Of a stretch of DNA of 9,935 nucleotides, positions 1-5,401 are shown piece after piece. Source of the DNA: JBFWWW01 sp050245975 (GTDB lineage: Bacteria > Pseudomonadota > Alphaproteobacteria > Rhizobiales > Hyphomicrobiaceae); assembly GCA_050245975.1 (NCBI GenBank), contig JBFWWW010000149.1:1-9935 (forward strand), in the 5' to 3' direction. Position numbers and translations under genes: made by a program. Below the pieces are notes generated by a model. The model was not told where the DNA came from and searched no databases. It saw only the letters and a program-made list of their open reading frames with translations. The number at the start of each line of letters is the position of its first letter. Positions within the stretch are counted from its first letter, which is position 1.

Positions 1-33
1 CGTCGAGTCCTGAGCGATTGCCGCTGACGTCAT
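1..33 (-). CDS. 5' end of a third gene in the mer-type operon (cut by window edge)
   Basis: Only the first 11 codons are in the window (MTSAAIAQDST), running off the left edge. The ATG at 33-31 is preceded by AGGA with 8 bases between, a reasonable ribosome binding site. It begins 13 bases after the stop of the CcdA-like gene, so it is probably co-transcribed with it and merR. The product cannot be identified from 11 residues. A mercuric reductase or another metal-resistance protein would fit the operon, but that is a guess from context. Confidence 0.45.
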   Translation of the reverse strand, partial: MTSAAIAQDST

Positions 34-46
34 GGCTTGCGTCCTG

Positions 47-733
47 TCATGTGGCGGCCGCCGCCCCCGGATCGATGATGGCGAACAGGCCAAACCCGAC
101 CGACCACGCGCCGAGCGCGACGAGGACTAGGCCGGCGATGACCGGATAGCGGCCCGAGAGCGCGGCGAAGCGGTCAAGGAGCCCGCGCGCGCCCGGAATG
201 AGCACCACCGCCACCAGTGGAAGCGACAGGGCAAACCCGAAGACAGCGAGCGCTACGAACCCGCTCAGGGCCGTCGCGTTGCCGGAGGCAGCCGCCCCGG
301 CCAGGAGCGCGAACAGCAACGGCGCCGCGCAGGCCGGAATGTTGAGCCCGAACAGGAGTCCGAGCCCGGCCGAGCCCTTGAGACCGTTCAACCGTTTTAG
401 GCTCGGCCCGACCGTGACCATAAGAGCGCGGGCGCGCCCGGTCGCGAGCAGGAAACCCAGCGCGACAAAGATTGCTCCAAGCAGCAGCCAGGCGCTTCGC
501 TGCAAATCGAGGAAGACGGAACCGATGACCACGGCGAGGACGCCGAGCAATCCGATGAAGGCCGCGCGTGTCACTGCAAACAAGGTAGTTTCGACGAGCT
601 TGGCCGCCGCGCTCTTGCCTTCGAGATACTTCACGAAGACGAGGCTCGATCCGATCGAGCAGGGTTCGACGAACCCGATTAGACCAAGGCCGGCCGGGAT
701 CGCGACAAGACCCATGAAGCTCGACTCCATCAT
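47..733 (-). CDS. CcdA/DsbD-like membrane protein in the merR operon
   Basis: This is a 228-aa, strongly hydrophobic protein with about six membrane segments, matching the general size and layout of CcdA (cytochrome c biogenesis / DsbD beta-domain) proteins. Those proteins carry electrons from cytoplasmic thioredoxin across the membrane using one cysteine in TM1 and one in TM4. Here the pair appears as EPCSIG (C25) and IPACAAP (C135), each followed by hydrophobic sequence. The ATG overlaps the merR stop codon (ATGA at 733-730), so translation is probably coupled to the regulator. It is clearly diverged from the classical CcdA at 1487-2224. Its place directly behind a mercury-type MerR suggests a role in Hg or thiol handling, for instance metal uptake or supply of reductant, in place of MerT. 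That role is inference; the family assignment is fairly secure. Confidence 0.82.
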   Translation of the reverse strand: MMESSFMGLVAIPAGLGLIGFVEPCSIGSSLVFVKYLEGKSAAAKLVETTLFAVTRAAFIGLLGVLAVVIGSVFLDLQRSAWLLLGAIFVALGFLLATGRARALMVTVGPSLKRLNGLKGSAGLGLLFGLNIPACAAPLLFALLAGAAASGNATALSGFVALAVFGFALSLPLVAVVLIPGARGLLDRFAALSGRYPVIAGLVLVALGAWSVGFGLFAIIDPGAAAAT

Positions 734-1413
734 TGGTCGGCGGCTTTGGCCGTGAAGCCGCCCTTGGCAACCGCCGCCATAAGATCGGCCGCCTTGGCCT
801 TATTCTGATCGTGCATAACGCGCGCCTGGCGTTCGTCATAGGAGGCCTCGGCCTTGCGCACGCCGGGGACGCGGGACAACAGCGCCTCGATGGTGTGGGC
901 GCAGCCATCGCAGTGCATGCCCTCGATGGTAAGTATCGTCGTTTTCATCTCTCGCGTACCTCTCTTTAAAGCGGTTGTCGGCGTGGGGGAAAGGATGTCG
1001 GCGGGCCTTGCCTCGCGCTGCATAGCATCGATGATTGTGCAGGCCTTCACGTCGCCGCCACCCGGACAACTCGCGATCAGTTCGTCGAGCGCATCGCGCA
1101 TGCGCGAAAGCTGTTCGAGCTTGGCCTGCACCTCGGTTCGTTTCTCGATCGCGCCGCCGCGCACGTCGGCGCAGTCGGCGTCGGGGTCGGCGCGCAGCGA
1201 CAGAAGCTCGACAATCTCGCGCAGCGAAAATCCGATCTCCTGCGCCTGTCGGACGAAACGGATGCGGGCAACCGTGTCGTCGTCGTATTCACGCAGGCCA
1301 CCGCCCACAGGCTTGGGAGGCTGGGCGATTAGCCCCTTTCGCTCGTAGAACCGAATGGTCTCGACATTGACGCCCGCCGCTTTCGCGGCACGACTGATAG
1401 TGAACTGCTTCAT
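730..1413 (-). CDS. merR: MerR-type Hg(II)-responsive regulator fused to a C-terminal HMA domain
   Basis: This protein is 227 aa from the ATG at 1413. A GTG one codon earlier is possible, but GGAG at 1425-1422 sits 8 bases before the ATG and only 5 before the GTG. Residues 4-75 form the winged-helix MerR DNA-binding domain (VNVETIRFYERKGLI). A dimerisation helix follows, with Cys81, Cys116 and Cys125. Their 35- and 9-residue spacing is that of the three Hg(II) ligands of Tn501 MerR (C82, C117, C126), so Hg(II) is the likely inducer rather than copper. A poorly structured linker (about 132-155) leads to a heavy-metal-associated domain with GMHCDGC (C168, C171). A canonical mer operator lies just upstream, so the gene should be autoregulated. 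It is coupled by ATGA to the CcdA-like gene. The HMA part could hand metal to the sensor or to the membrane protein, or be made separately from an internal start at 948. Confidence 0.93.
   Translation of the reverse strand: MKQFTISRAAKAAGVNVETIRFYERKGLIAQPPKPVGGGLREYDDDTVARIRFVRQAQEIGFSLREIVELLSLRADPDADCADVRGGAIEKRTEVQAKLEQLSRMRDALDELIASCPGGGDVKACTIIDAMQREARPADILSPTPTTALKRGTREMKTTILTIEGMHCDGCAHTIEALLSRVPGVRKAEASYDERQARVMHDQNKAKAADLMAAVAKGGFTAKAADQ
949..965 (-). promoter_or_regulatory. Possible internal ribosome binding site within merR
   Basis: On the minus strand AAAGAGAGG lies 10 bases before the in-frame ATG at 948-946. That ATG begins a complete 72-aa HMA domain (MKTTILTIEGMHCDGC...). 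Initiation here would release a free MerP/CopZ-like chaperone without a signal peptide. The flanking linker is low in conserved character, as expected if it were once an intergenic spacer. No direct evidence shows that the site is used. Confidence 0.35.
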
Positions 1414-1431
1414 CACATTGACTCCGAGGAT

Positions 1432-1463
1432 ATCTTAAGGTCCGTACTATAGTACGGAGTCAA
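1432..1463 (-). promoter_or_regulatory. MerR operator and promoter for merR operon
   Basis: The perfect dyad TCCGTAC-TATA-GTACGGA occupies 1441-1458 and is the classical MerR operator (7-bp arms, 4-bp centre). On the minus strand it is overlapped by a -35 TTGACT at 1463-1458. The -10 is either TTAAGA (19-bp spacer) or TAAGAT at 1437-1432 (20-bp spacer). The overlong spacer with the operator between the two boxes is the hallmark of MerR-activated promoters, where metal-bound MerR untwists the DNA. The -35 and operator bases match Tn501/Tn21 mer promoters closely. The promoter points into merR, whose start lies about 20 bases beyond the -10. Regulator and effector genes are therefore transcribed together from it. 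Confidence 0.92.
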
Positions 1464-1486
1464 GTGTCGCGATTTGACCGCGGCTG

Positions 1487-2224
1487 CTAACCGATGCGGC
1501 CGAGGGCTGGAAAAGCATCGAGTAGCCAATAGGACAGCGCCGAAAGCTGCCCTGTCATCATGGCGATCCCCATCGCGACCATGACCAGTCCCGCCACTTG
1601 ATGCAGCCGCCGGCCGATCTGTCCAATGGTGCGTAGCCGTCGTGTCAGATGATCTGTAAAGGCGGCGGCAAGGAGGAACGGGATACCCAACCCGGCAGAA
1701 TAGACGGCAAGCAGGGCGACCCCTTCCGGGACGGTGGCGGATGCGGCGCTGGCCGTCAGGATGGCACCGAGGATGGGCCCGATGCAGGGTGTCCAGCCAA
1801 AGCCGAAGGCGAGGCCGAGGACATAGGCTGAAAGCGGCCGTCCAGCCGGGACGGACATGTGGAACCGGAACTCTCGTTGCATCATTGTGATCTTTGCCAT
1901 GCCGATCATGAACAGACCGAACAGGATCACGATTGCACCGCCAACGAAGTTGAGCTCATACCGGTAGCTCAACAGCATCTGGCCGAGGGCGGTCGCGCTT
2001 GCGCCCAGAGCCATGAATATTGTGGAGAACCCGACGACGAAGTAGAGGCCCATGCTAATTGCTTGTCGTCGACGATCCGACGGCTCGATATCCATCGTAC
2101 CCGCCGTATGCCCGGCGACATAGGAGACATAGCCGGGCACCAACGGCAGCACACAGGGCGAGACAAAGGACACGGCGCCGGCGAGAAACGCGGCGATCAG
2201 GCCGATCCCGGATAGCTCAAGCAT
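1487..2224 (-). CDS. ccdA: CcdA-type thiol-disulfide transmembrane electron carrier
   Basis: This is a 245-aa polytopic membrane protein of normal CcdA length. TM1 carries VSPCVLPLVPGY (C24) and the fourth membrane segment carries GWTPCIGP (C147). These are the two redox cysteines that relay electrons from cytoplasmic thioredoxin to periplasmic partners such as TlpA/CcmG-like proteins. The ATG at 2224 is chosen because GGGGGA precedes it by 6 bases and the first hydrophobic helix starts at once. An upstream in-frame extension to 2293 would lie inside the preceding gene. The start overlaps the stop of the preceding membrane protein gene by 8 bases. It is the last gene of the copper/redox cluster; the TlpA-like protein encoded upstream is its obvious partner. 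No U-rich terminator follows before the mer promoter, so read-through into merR is possible. Confidence 0.93.
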   Translation of the reverse strand: MLELSGIGLIAAFLAGAVSFVSPCVLPLVPGYVSYVAGHTAGTMDIEPSDRRRQAISMGLYFVVGFSTIFMALGASATALGQMLLSYRYELNFVGGAIVILFGLFMIGMAKITMMQREFRFHMSVPAGRPLSAYVLGLAFGFGWTPCIGPILGAILTASAASATVPEGVALLAVYSAGLGIPFLLAAAFTDHLTRRLRTIGQIGRRLHQVAGLVMVAMGIAMMTGQLSALSYWLLDAFPALGRIG

Positions 2225-2726
2225 CGACGGTCCCCCGCCTTCGACGGGTGGTCGGGAGCGCCCGTGCAAGACTGAAACCGGCGAGCGGGACAATGATCCA
2301 TTGCAGGACCGGGCTGAGGCCGGAGTCGAGAACCGGGATCACGGGCATCAGGTCGCGATAGACCCAGGCTTCCCGTATTTCGATGTTCAGCCACTCGCTG
2401 AAAACCGTATAGGTGGGCCCGAAGGCTACCGCACCCGCAACGACAGGAACCCTGCGTTTCGCGGGCCATGCTCCGTTACCGAAAAGGAACAGGGACAGCA
2501 TGACGACGCTGAGCGCGATAAGGATATCGCCGCCGGTGCAATGAACGGCGGCGAAGATGATTTCCCCCGCAGAGCCCGTTTCCCACAGCGTATAGAGCGG
2601 CATGTGCGCGAACTCCCAGACGAGGTTGGCGGCGGCGACAAAAACGATGTATCTACGCAGCGCCGAGAGCCATTCGACGGAACTTGCGGCGCGAACAGGC
2701 TCTTCGCTTGAATATGCCGCCGTCAT
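2217..2726 (-). CDS. Unrecognised polytopic membrane protein of the copper/redox cluster
   Basis: This is a 169-aa protein with about four hydrophobic segments (roughly 25-36, 56-83, 93-108, 140-156) and basic ends. I do not recognise a named family. Striking, probably conserved motifs are WEFAHMPLYTLW (37-48), HCTGGD (62-67) and FSEWLNIE (109-116). The His, Trp and single Cys near the membrane could bind a metal or haem, but this is speculation. The ATG at 2726 is preferred over a GTG at 2753 because AAGGGA lies 8 bases before it. The ATG also overlaps a TGA in the reading frame that continues the SCO gene (see 2723-2809). Its position between SCO and ccdA, with an 8-bp overlap to ccdA, ties it to the same redox or copper function. 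Confidence 0.82.
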   Translation of the reverse strand: MTAAYSSEEPVRAASSVEWLSALRRYIVFVAAANLVWEFAHMPLYTLWETGSAGEIIFAAVHCTGGDILIALSVVMLSLFLFGNGAWPAKRRVPVVAGAVAFGPTYTVFSEWLNIEIREAWVYRDLMPVIPVLDSGLSPVLQWIIVPLAGFSLARALPTTRRRRGTVDA

Positions 2727-2809
2727 TGGAACAGTCCCTTGACGCTGTCCCACCAGCCTGTCTCTGCCGGCCTCGACGGGCGAGAGGGGGCGTTGGTGAG
2801 TCCATTGAT
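2723..2809 (-). pseudogene. Untranslated 28-codon continuation of the SCO gene after an in-frame TAA
   Basis: Directly after the SCO stop codon TAA (2812-2810) the same frame stays open for 28 codons. It starts INGLTN, ends GWWDSVKGLFQ, and stops with a TGA at 2725-2723. That TGA overlaps the ATG of the next gene as ATGA, like other junctions in this operon. The peptide looks protein-like, and LVL-stop-INGLTN would become LVLYINGLTN by one base change (TAA to TAC or TAT). I interpret it as the lost C-terminus of the SCO protein. A sequencing error in the stop codon is the main alternative. Confidence 0.6.
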
Positions 2810-3415
2810 TTAAAGCACCAGATTCAAGGGCGCGAAGCGCAGGCCGTGGAACTTAGCGGCGAACCGCCCGCCGCGATCGATCACATGCGTGACGACGCCA
2901 TGTATCTGCTGGCCGTCATCAAGCGGCTCGAACTTGACGCTATAGGTCTCCGAGAGCCTTCGCGTCGCGTCCTTGGCACCGCCGGGGCGTCGGGTGAGAA
3001 ACATCCAATTGTGCGAGTCGATGCCATGCACCTCGCCATAGCTCCTCATGACATCGGGCGTGTCGACCTCGGGATCAGTCGTCACCGTGATGAACTGGAC
3101 CATGTCCTTCATCGGCGTGACGTTGATCTTCGACTGAACGCCAGCAATGAGGGCGGAGTGCAGCGGACAGACATCGGTGCAGCCGGCGAAGATGAAATTG
3201 CGCACGACGATCCTGTCGGCGAAGTCCGACAGGCGAACCACATTCCCATCAGCATACGCCAACTCGAACGGCGGCGCCGGGCTGTCGATGGCCTGAAAGA
3301 ACCGTTCCTTGCTGCCCATGACCTTGTCGAGGTCGGCGCCCGGATGATGCGCCGCAGCCGGCATGGCGTAGGCAAGCGTGGCGATCAGCAATGTGGTAAG
3401 TCGTGCGAAATGCAT
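2810..3415 (-). CDS. SCO1/SenC/PrrC family copper-binding thioredoxin-fold protein (apparently C-terminally truncated)
   Basis: This is a 201-aa exported protein with a signal peptide (residues 1-22, cleavage near AAA-HH). The SCO signature is complete: the CxxxC copper site CTDVCP (C79, C83) after VVRNFIFAG, and the distant copper ligand H177 in THVIDRGG. SCO proteins carry Cu to the CuA centre of cytochrome c oxidase or act as periplasmic thiol reductases. AGGGAG lies 5 bases before the ATG. The gene ends with TAA at 2812-2810, after the motif FHGLRFAPLNLVL. The reading frame then continues for 28 plausible codons to a TGA overlapping the next start codon, so the stop looks like a recent nonsense mutation. 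The copper-site residues are all upstream of it, so the shortened protein may still bind copper. Confidence 0.93.
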   Translation of the reverse strand: MHFARLTTLLIATLAYAMPAAAHHPGADLDKVMGSKERFFQAIDSPAPPFELAYADGNVVRLSDFADRIVVRNFIFAGCTDVCPLHSALIAGVQSKINVTPMKDMVQFITVTTDPEVDTPDVMRSYGEVHGIDSHNWMFLTRRPGGAKDATRRLSETYSVKFEPLDDGQQIHGVVTHVIDRGGRFAAKFHGLRFAPLNLVL

Positions 3416-3463
3416 GTCGTCTCCCTGGAGTATCCGCCAGTTCAGCGCTGGCTGTCAGCGCGG

Positions 3464-3760
3464 TCATTCCTGTCGGCTATGTGACAGGGGCTCGACGCCC
3501 GCCTTGCCGTGGGTTGAGCATGACTTTGTCCCACCGCCGCGCATGCAGAGGCCGAGCGCGCACATGGCGGCGCAGGGGGCGAGGCTGAGCAGGATCGGCG
3601 CGACGCCCGCGGCCGTCAGCCAGCCCCAGTTGAGGGCGAGCCCGGCGCCCAGGGTGGCGGCGCCCGCAAGCAAGACGATCCGCCGATTCGTCATCCAGGG
3701 CGGCCTTGCCGATGACGGGATCGGACGGGACACTTCCGCGGCGTTCTGTTCACCAATCAT
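3464..3760 (-). CDS. Small Cys-containing membrane protein, unknown function
   Basis: This is a 98-aa protein with two hydrophobic helices (about 28-45 and 48-72) and a basic segment before the first (MTNRR). The second helix and the following tail hold four cysteines: C63, C67, C72 and C81 (PCAAMCALGLCM, then TKSC). These suggest metal or thiol chemistry at the membrane. The ATG at 3760 is chosen because AAAGGAA precedes it by 8 bases and it overlaps the TlpA stop as ATGA. Longer in-frame starts would lie inside the TlpA gene. It sits between the TlpA-like and SCO genes. I do not recognise a named family. A small copper-cluster accessory protein or metal carrier is possible, by context only. 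Confidence 0.75.
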   Translation of the reverse strand: MIGEQNAAEVSRPIPSSARPPWMTNRRIVLLAGAATLGAGLALNWGWLTAAGVAPILLSLAPCAAMCALGLCMRGGGTKSCSTHGKAGVEPLSHSRQE

Positions 3761-4302
3761 TGTCTTGGTTCCTTTGCTGTGTGTCCGGCGATGACGCCCT
3801 CGAAGAAGGCGACCATCTCCGGTGTGTCCCATTCGGCCGGTCCGATCAGCCGGCCGAGTTCCCGCCCGTCCGGTCCGATGAGCAATGTCCCCGGGAGGCC
3901 GAATATTTTGAGGTCGCGCGGTGCCTTCATCGTCTCGTCGATGAAGATGCCCAGATGCCGGATGCCAATTTCATCGAAGAACCGGCGGACGACACCGCCG
4001 CCGGCACGGTCTATCGACAGGGCCACGACCTCGAAGCGTTCGCTGCCGAGCGTTGCCTGAAGCCGGTCCAGTGTCGGCATTTCATGGCGACATGGGGCGC
4101 ACCATGTGGCCCAGACGTTGAGAAGGACGAGCTTGCCGCGCCAGCGGTCGAGCGTGAGGGGGTTGCCGTGTTCGTCTGCAAACGAGATCGCGGGGAGCGG
4201 CAGCGGCGTGTCGTGCTGCGGGATGGCATTCGGCCCTTCCGCCATCGCGGCGGTCGAGAACACCAGCCCCAGCACGAACCCGAGCGCGGGCAAGGAATTC
4301 AT
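3757..4302 (-). CDS. TlpA/ResA-like periplasmic thioredoxin
   Basis: This is a 181-aa exported thioredoxin-fold protein. A signal peptide covers residues 1-21 (ending AMA). The active site is WATWCAPC with C68 and C71, followed by the usual helix (RHEMPTLDRL). The cis-proline motif appears in FGLPGTLLIGPDG. Together these place it in the TlpA/ResA/CcmG group, which keeps periplasmic cysteines reduced, for example in SCO proteins, CuA sites or apocytochrome c. Electrons come from a CcdA-type carrier, and a ccdA gene ends this operon. An exceptionally good AAAAGGAGG lies 7 bases before the ATG. Its start overlaps the cytochrome c stop, and its stop overlaps the next start, both as ATGA. SCO and DUF411 proteins are encoded nearby and are likely substrates. 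Confidence 0.93.
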   Translation of the reverse strand: MNSLPALGFVLGLVFSTAAMAEGPNAIPQHDTPLPLPAISFADEHGNPLTLDRWRGKLVLLNVWATWCAPCRHEMPTLDRLQATLGSERFEVVALSIDRAGGGVVRRFFDEIGIRHLGIFIDETMKAPRDLKIFGLPGTLLIGPDGRELGRLIGPAEWDTPEMVAFFEGVIAGHTAKEPRQ

Positions 4303-4763
4303 CGGCTTGCCTCCTTTTCGCGGCGGCTCATCGTGGCCTGGTACTGCCGCTCCCGCTCGGGCCAGGTACTCTTGATGAACTCCAGGGCGGCGCGGATGTC
4401 GTCGTCGGACAGCACATCGGCGAAACCGGGCATGTCGCTCTGGTAGCCGCCGCCAACGACTGCGGCAGGTCCTTCCTTGGTGATGCGGAACAGTACGTCA
4501 TCGGGGTGATGCCAGGTGTGCCCGGAGGCGTCATGGGGCGGCGCGGGCAAGCGCCCGGATGGCAGGCGGCGCTTCCAGTCCGGCTGACCTTCGAGCTCCG
4601 CGCCATGGCAGGACGCGCAGTTGGCGGCGTAGATCTCCGCTCCGCGTTCGAGCCGTTCGGAAGTCCGCACGACCGAGCCGCTCTGGCCAAGTCCGACCCA
4701 GAGCAGCCCGGCTACGACGCTTCCGCCGAGCAGTATCGCGGCGCCGAGACCGGCGTGCTTCAT
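4299..4763 (-). CDS. Membrane-anchored class I cytochrome c
   Basis: This is a 154-aa protein with an N-terminal hydrophobic segment (about 5-26) that looks like an uncleaved anchor. A single haem-c domain follows: the haem-binding CASCH (C49, C52, H53) after RGAEIYAANC, and the probable axial Met111 in SDMPGFADVLSDDDIRAAL. A charged tail ends the protein. The fold is that of small mono-haem electron carriers. Its location between the copper genes and TlpA suggests it passes electrons from or to the multicopper oxidase or a terminal oxidase, which is inference. GGAGG lies 9 bases before the ATG. The start overlaps the stop of the upstream 52-aa gene (ATGA), and the stop overlaps the TlpA start in the same way. 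Confidence 0.93.
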   Translation of the reverse strand: MKHAGLGAAILLGGSVVAGLLWVGLGQSGSVVRTSERLERGAEIYAANCASCHGAELEGQPDWKRRLPSGRLPAPPHDASGHTWHHPDDVLFRITKEGPAAVVGGGYQSDMPGFADVLSDDDIRAALEFIKSTWPERERQYQATMSRREKEASR

Positions 4764-4918
4764 CGGCGGCTACCTCCGAAAAGGTATTTCACCAGCGCCG
4801 CGATTCCGAGGATGAGCAGGACGATGACGAGCAGCCAGAGTAGGCCCATGCCCCACATCATCATGCCGCCCATGCCGTCCATCATGCCCATACCCATGCC
4901 GGTCGGTGCATTGTTCAT
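4760..4918 (-). CDS. 52-aa Met-rich single-pass membrane peptide
   Basis: This is a short gene of 53 codons including the stop. The N-terminal 24 residues contain nine Met and six Gly in GM-type repeats (TGMGMGMMDGMGGMMMWGMG). One hydrophobic helix follows (LLWLLVIVLLILGIAALV), then a basic C-terminus (KYLFGGSRR). AAGGAGA precedes the ATG by 7 bases, 12 bases downstream of the DUF411 stop, and its TGA overlaps the cytochrome c ATG. Both support real translation. Met-rich stretches are typical Cu(I) ligands, so a periplasmic Cu(I)-binding tail tethered to the membrane is a reasonable guess. The function is unproven. Confidence 0.8.
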   Translation of the reverse strand: MNNAPTGMGMGMMDGMGGMMMWGMGLLWLLVIVLLILGIAALVKYLFGGSRR

Positions 4919-4930
4919 AGGAAACTCTCC

Positions 4931-5377
4931 TTATTCGATCGCGTAGACGGAGGGCTTGTCTTCGCCCACGGTGTAGATCGTGAGGGCTTCGGTCTTGGTG
5001 CCGCTCATGCCGGGCGAGCCCATCGGCATGCCGGGCAAGGTCAAGCCCTTGATGTCGGGCCGCTCGTTCAGCAGCCGGTTGACCGTTGTGGCGGGCACAT
5101 GGCCGCTCACCACATAGCCGTCTATCAAGGCGAGGTGGCAGCCCTGGAAGTCGTCCGGGATGCCGGCCTCGCGGCTCATGGCGACGAGATCGTGGGTCGG
5201 TGTCACGGTCACGGTGAATCCGTTGTCGCGCAGATAGTCGGCATAGGCTTCGCAGCAGCCGCATTGCGGGTTCTTGTATAGGGTCACTTCCTCGGCGACC
5301 GCGAGAGATGCGTTCGTGAAATAGACGCCTGCACCGAGAATTACGGCGGCGAGGGCAGCGACGATGATCTTGTGCAT
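4931..5377 (-). CDS. DUF411 (CopG-like) periplasmic copper-binding protein
   Basis: This 148-aa protein has an N-terminal signal sequence or anchor (about 1-28). The DUF411 domain shows its hallmarks: LYKNPQCGCCEAYADYL (Cys39, Cys41, Cys42), a third block QGCHLALIDGYVVSGHVP (Cys and His), and the tail motif GLTLPGMPMGSPGM. DUF411 proteins, called CopG in some gammaproteobacterial copper islands, have a thioredoxin-like fold and bind copper through Cys, His and Met residues. AAGGAGA lies 6 bases before the ATG. It starts 24 bases after the multicopper oxidase stop, so the two are almost certainly co-transcribed. Confidence 0.92.
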   Translation of the reverse strand: MHKIIVAALAAVILGAGVYFTNASLAVAEEVTLYKNPQCGCCEAYADYLRDNGFTVTVTPTHDLVAMSREAGIPDDFQGCHLALIDGYVVSGHVPATTVNRLLNERPDIKGLTLPGMPMGSPGMSGTKTEALTIYTVGEDKPSVYAIE

Positions 5378-5401
5378 GGTGGTTCTCCTTGAATCTCCGG
5401 A

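Noticed and set aside
1464..1486. Possible terminator between ccdA and the mer promoter
   Set aside because: Only a CCGCGG dyad is present, with no stable stem and no T-run.
2684..3484. Long plus-strand open frame (266 codons) opposite the SCO gene
   Set aside because: It is antisense to a clearly recognised SCO protein, has no family motifs, and is a by-product of high GC content.
3706..4446. Plus-strand open frame of 246 codons opposite the TlpA and cytochrome c genes
   Set aside because: It covers two well-supported genes antisense and shows no protein-like features.
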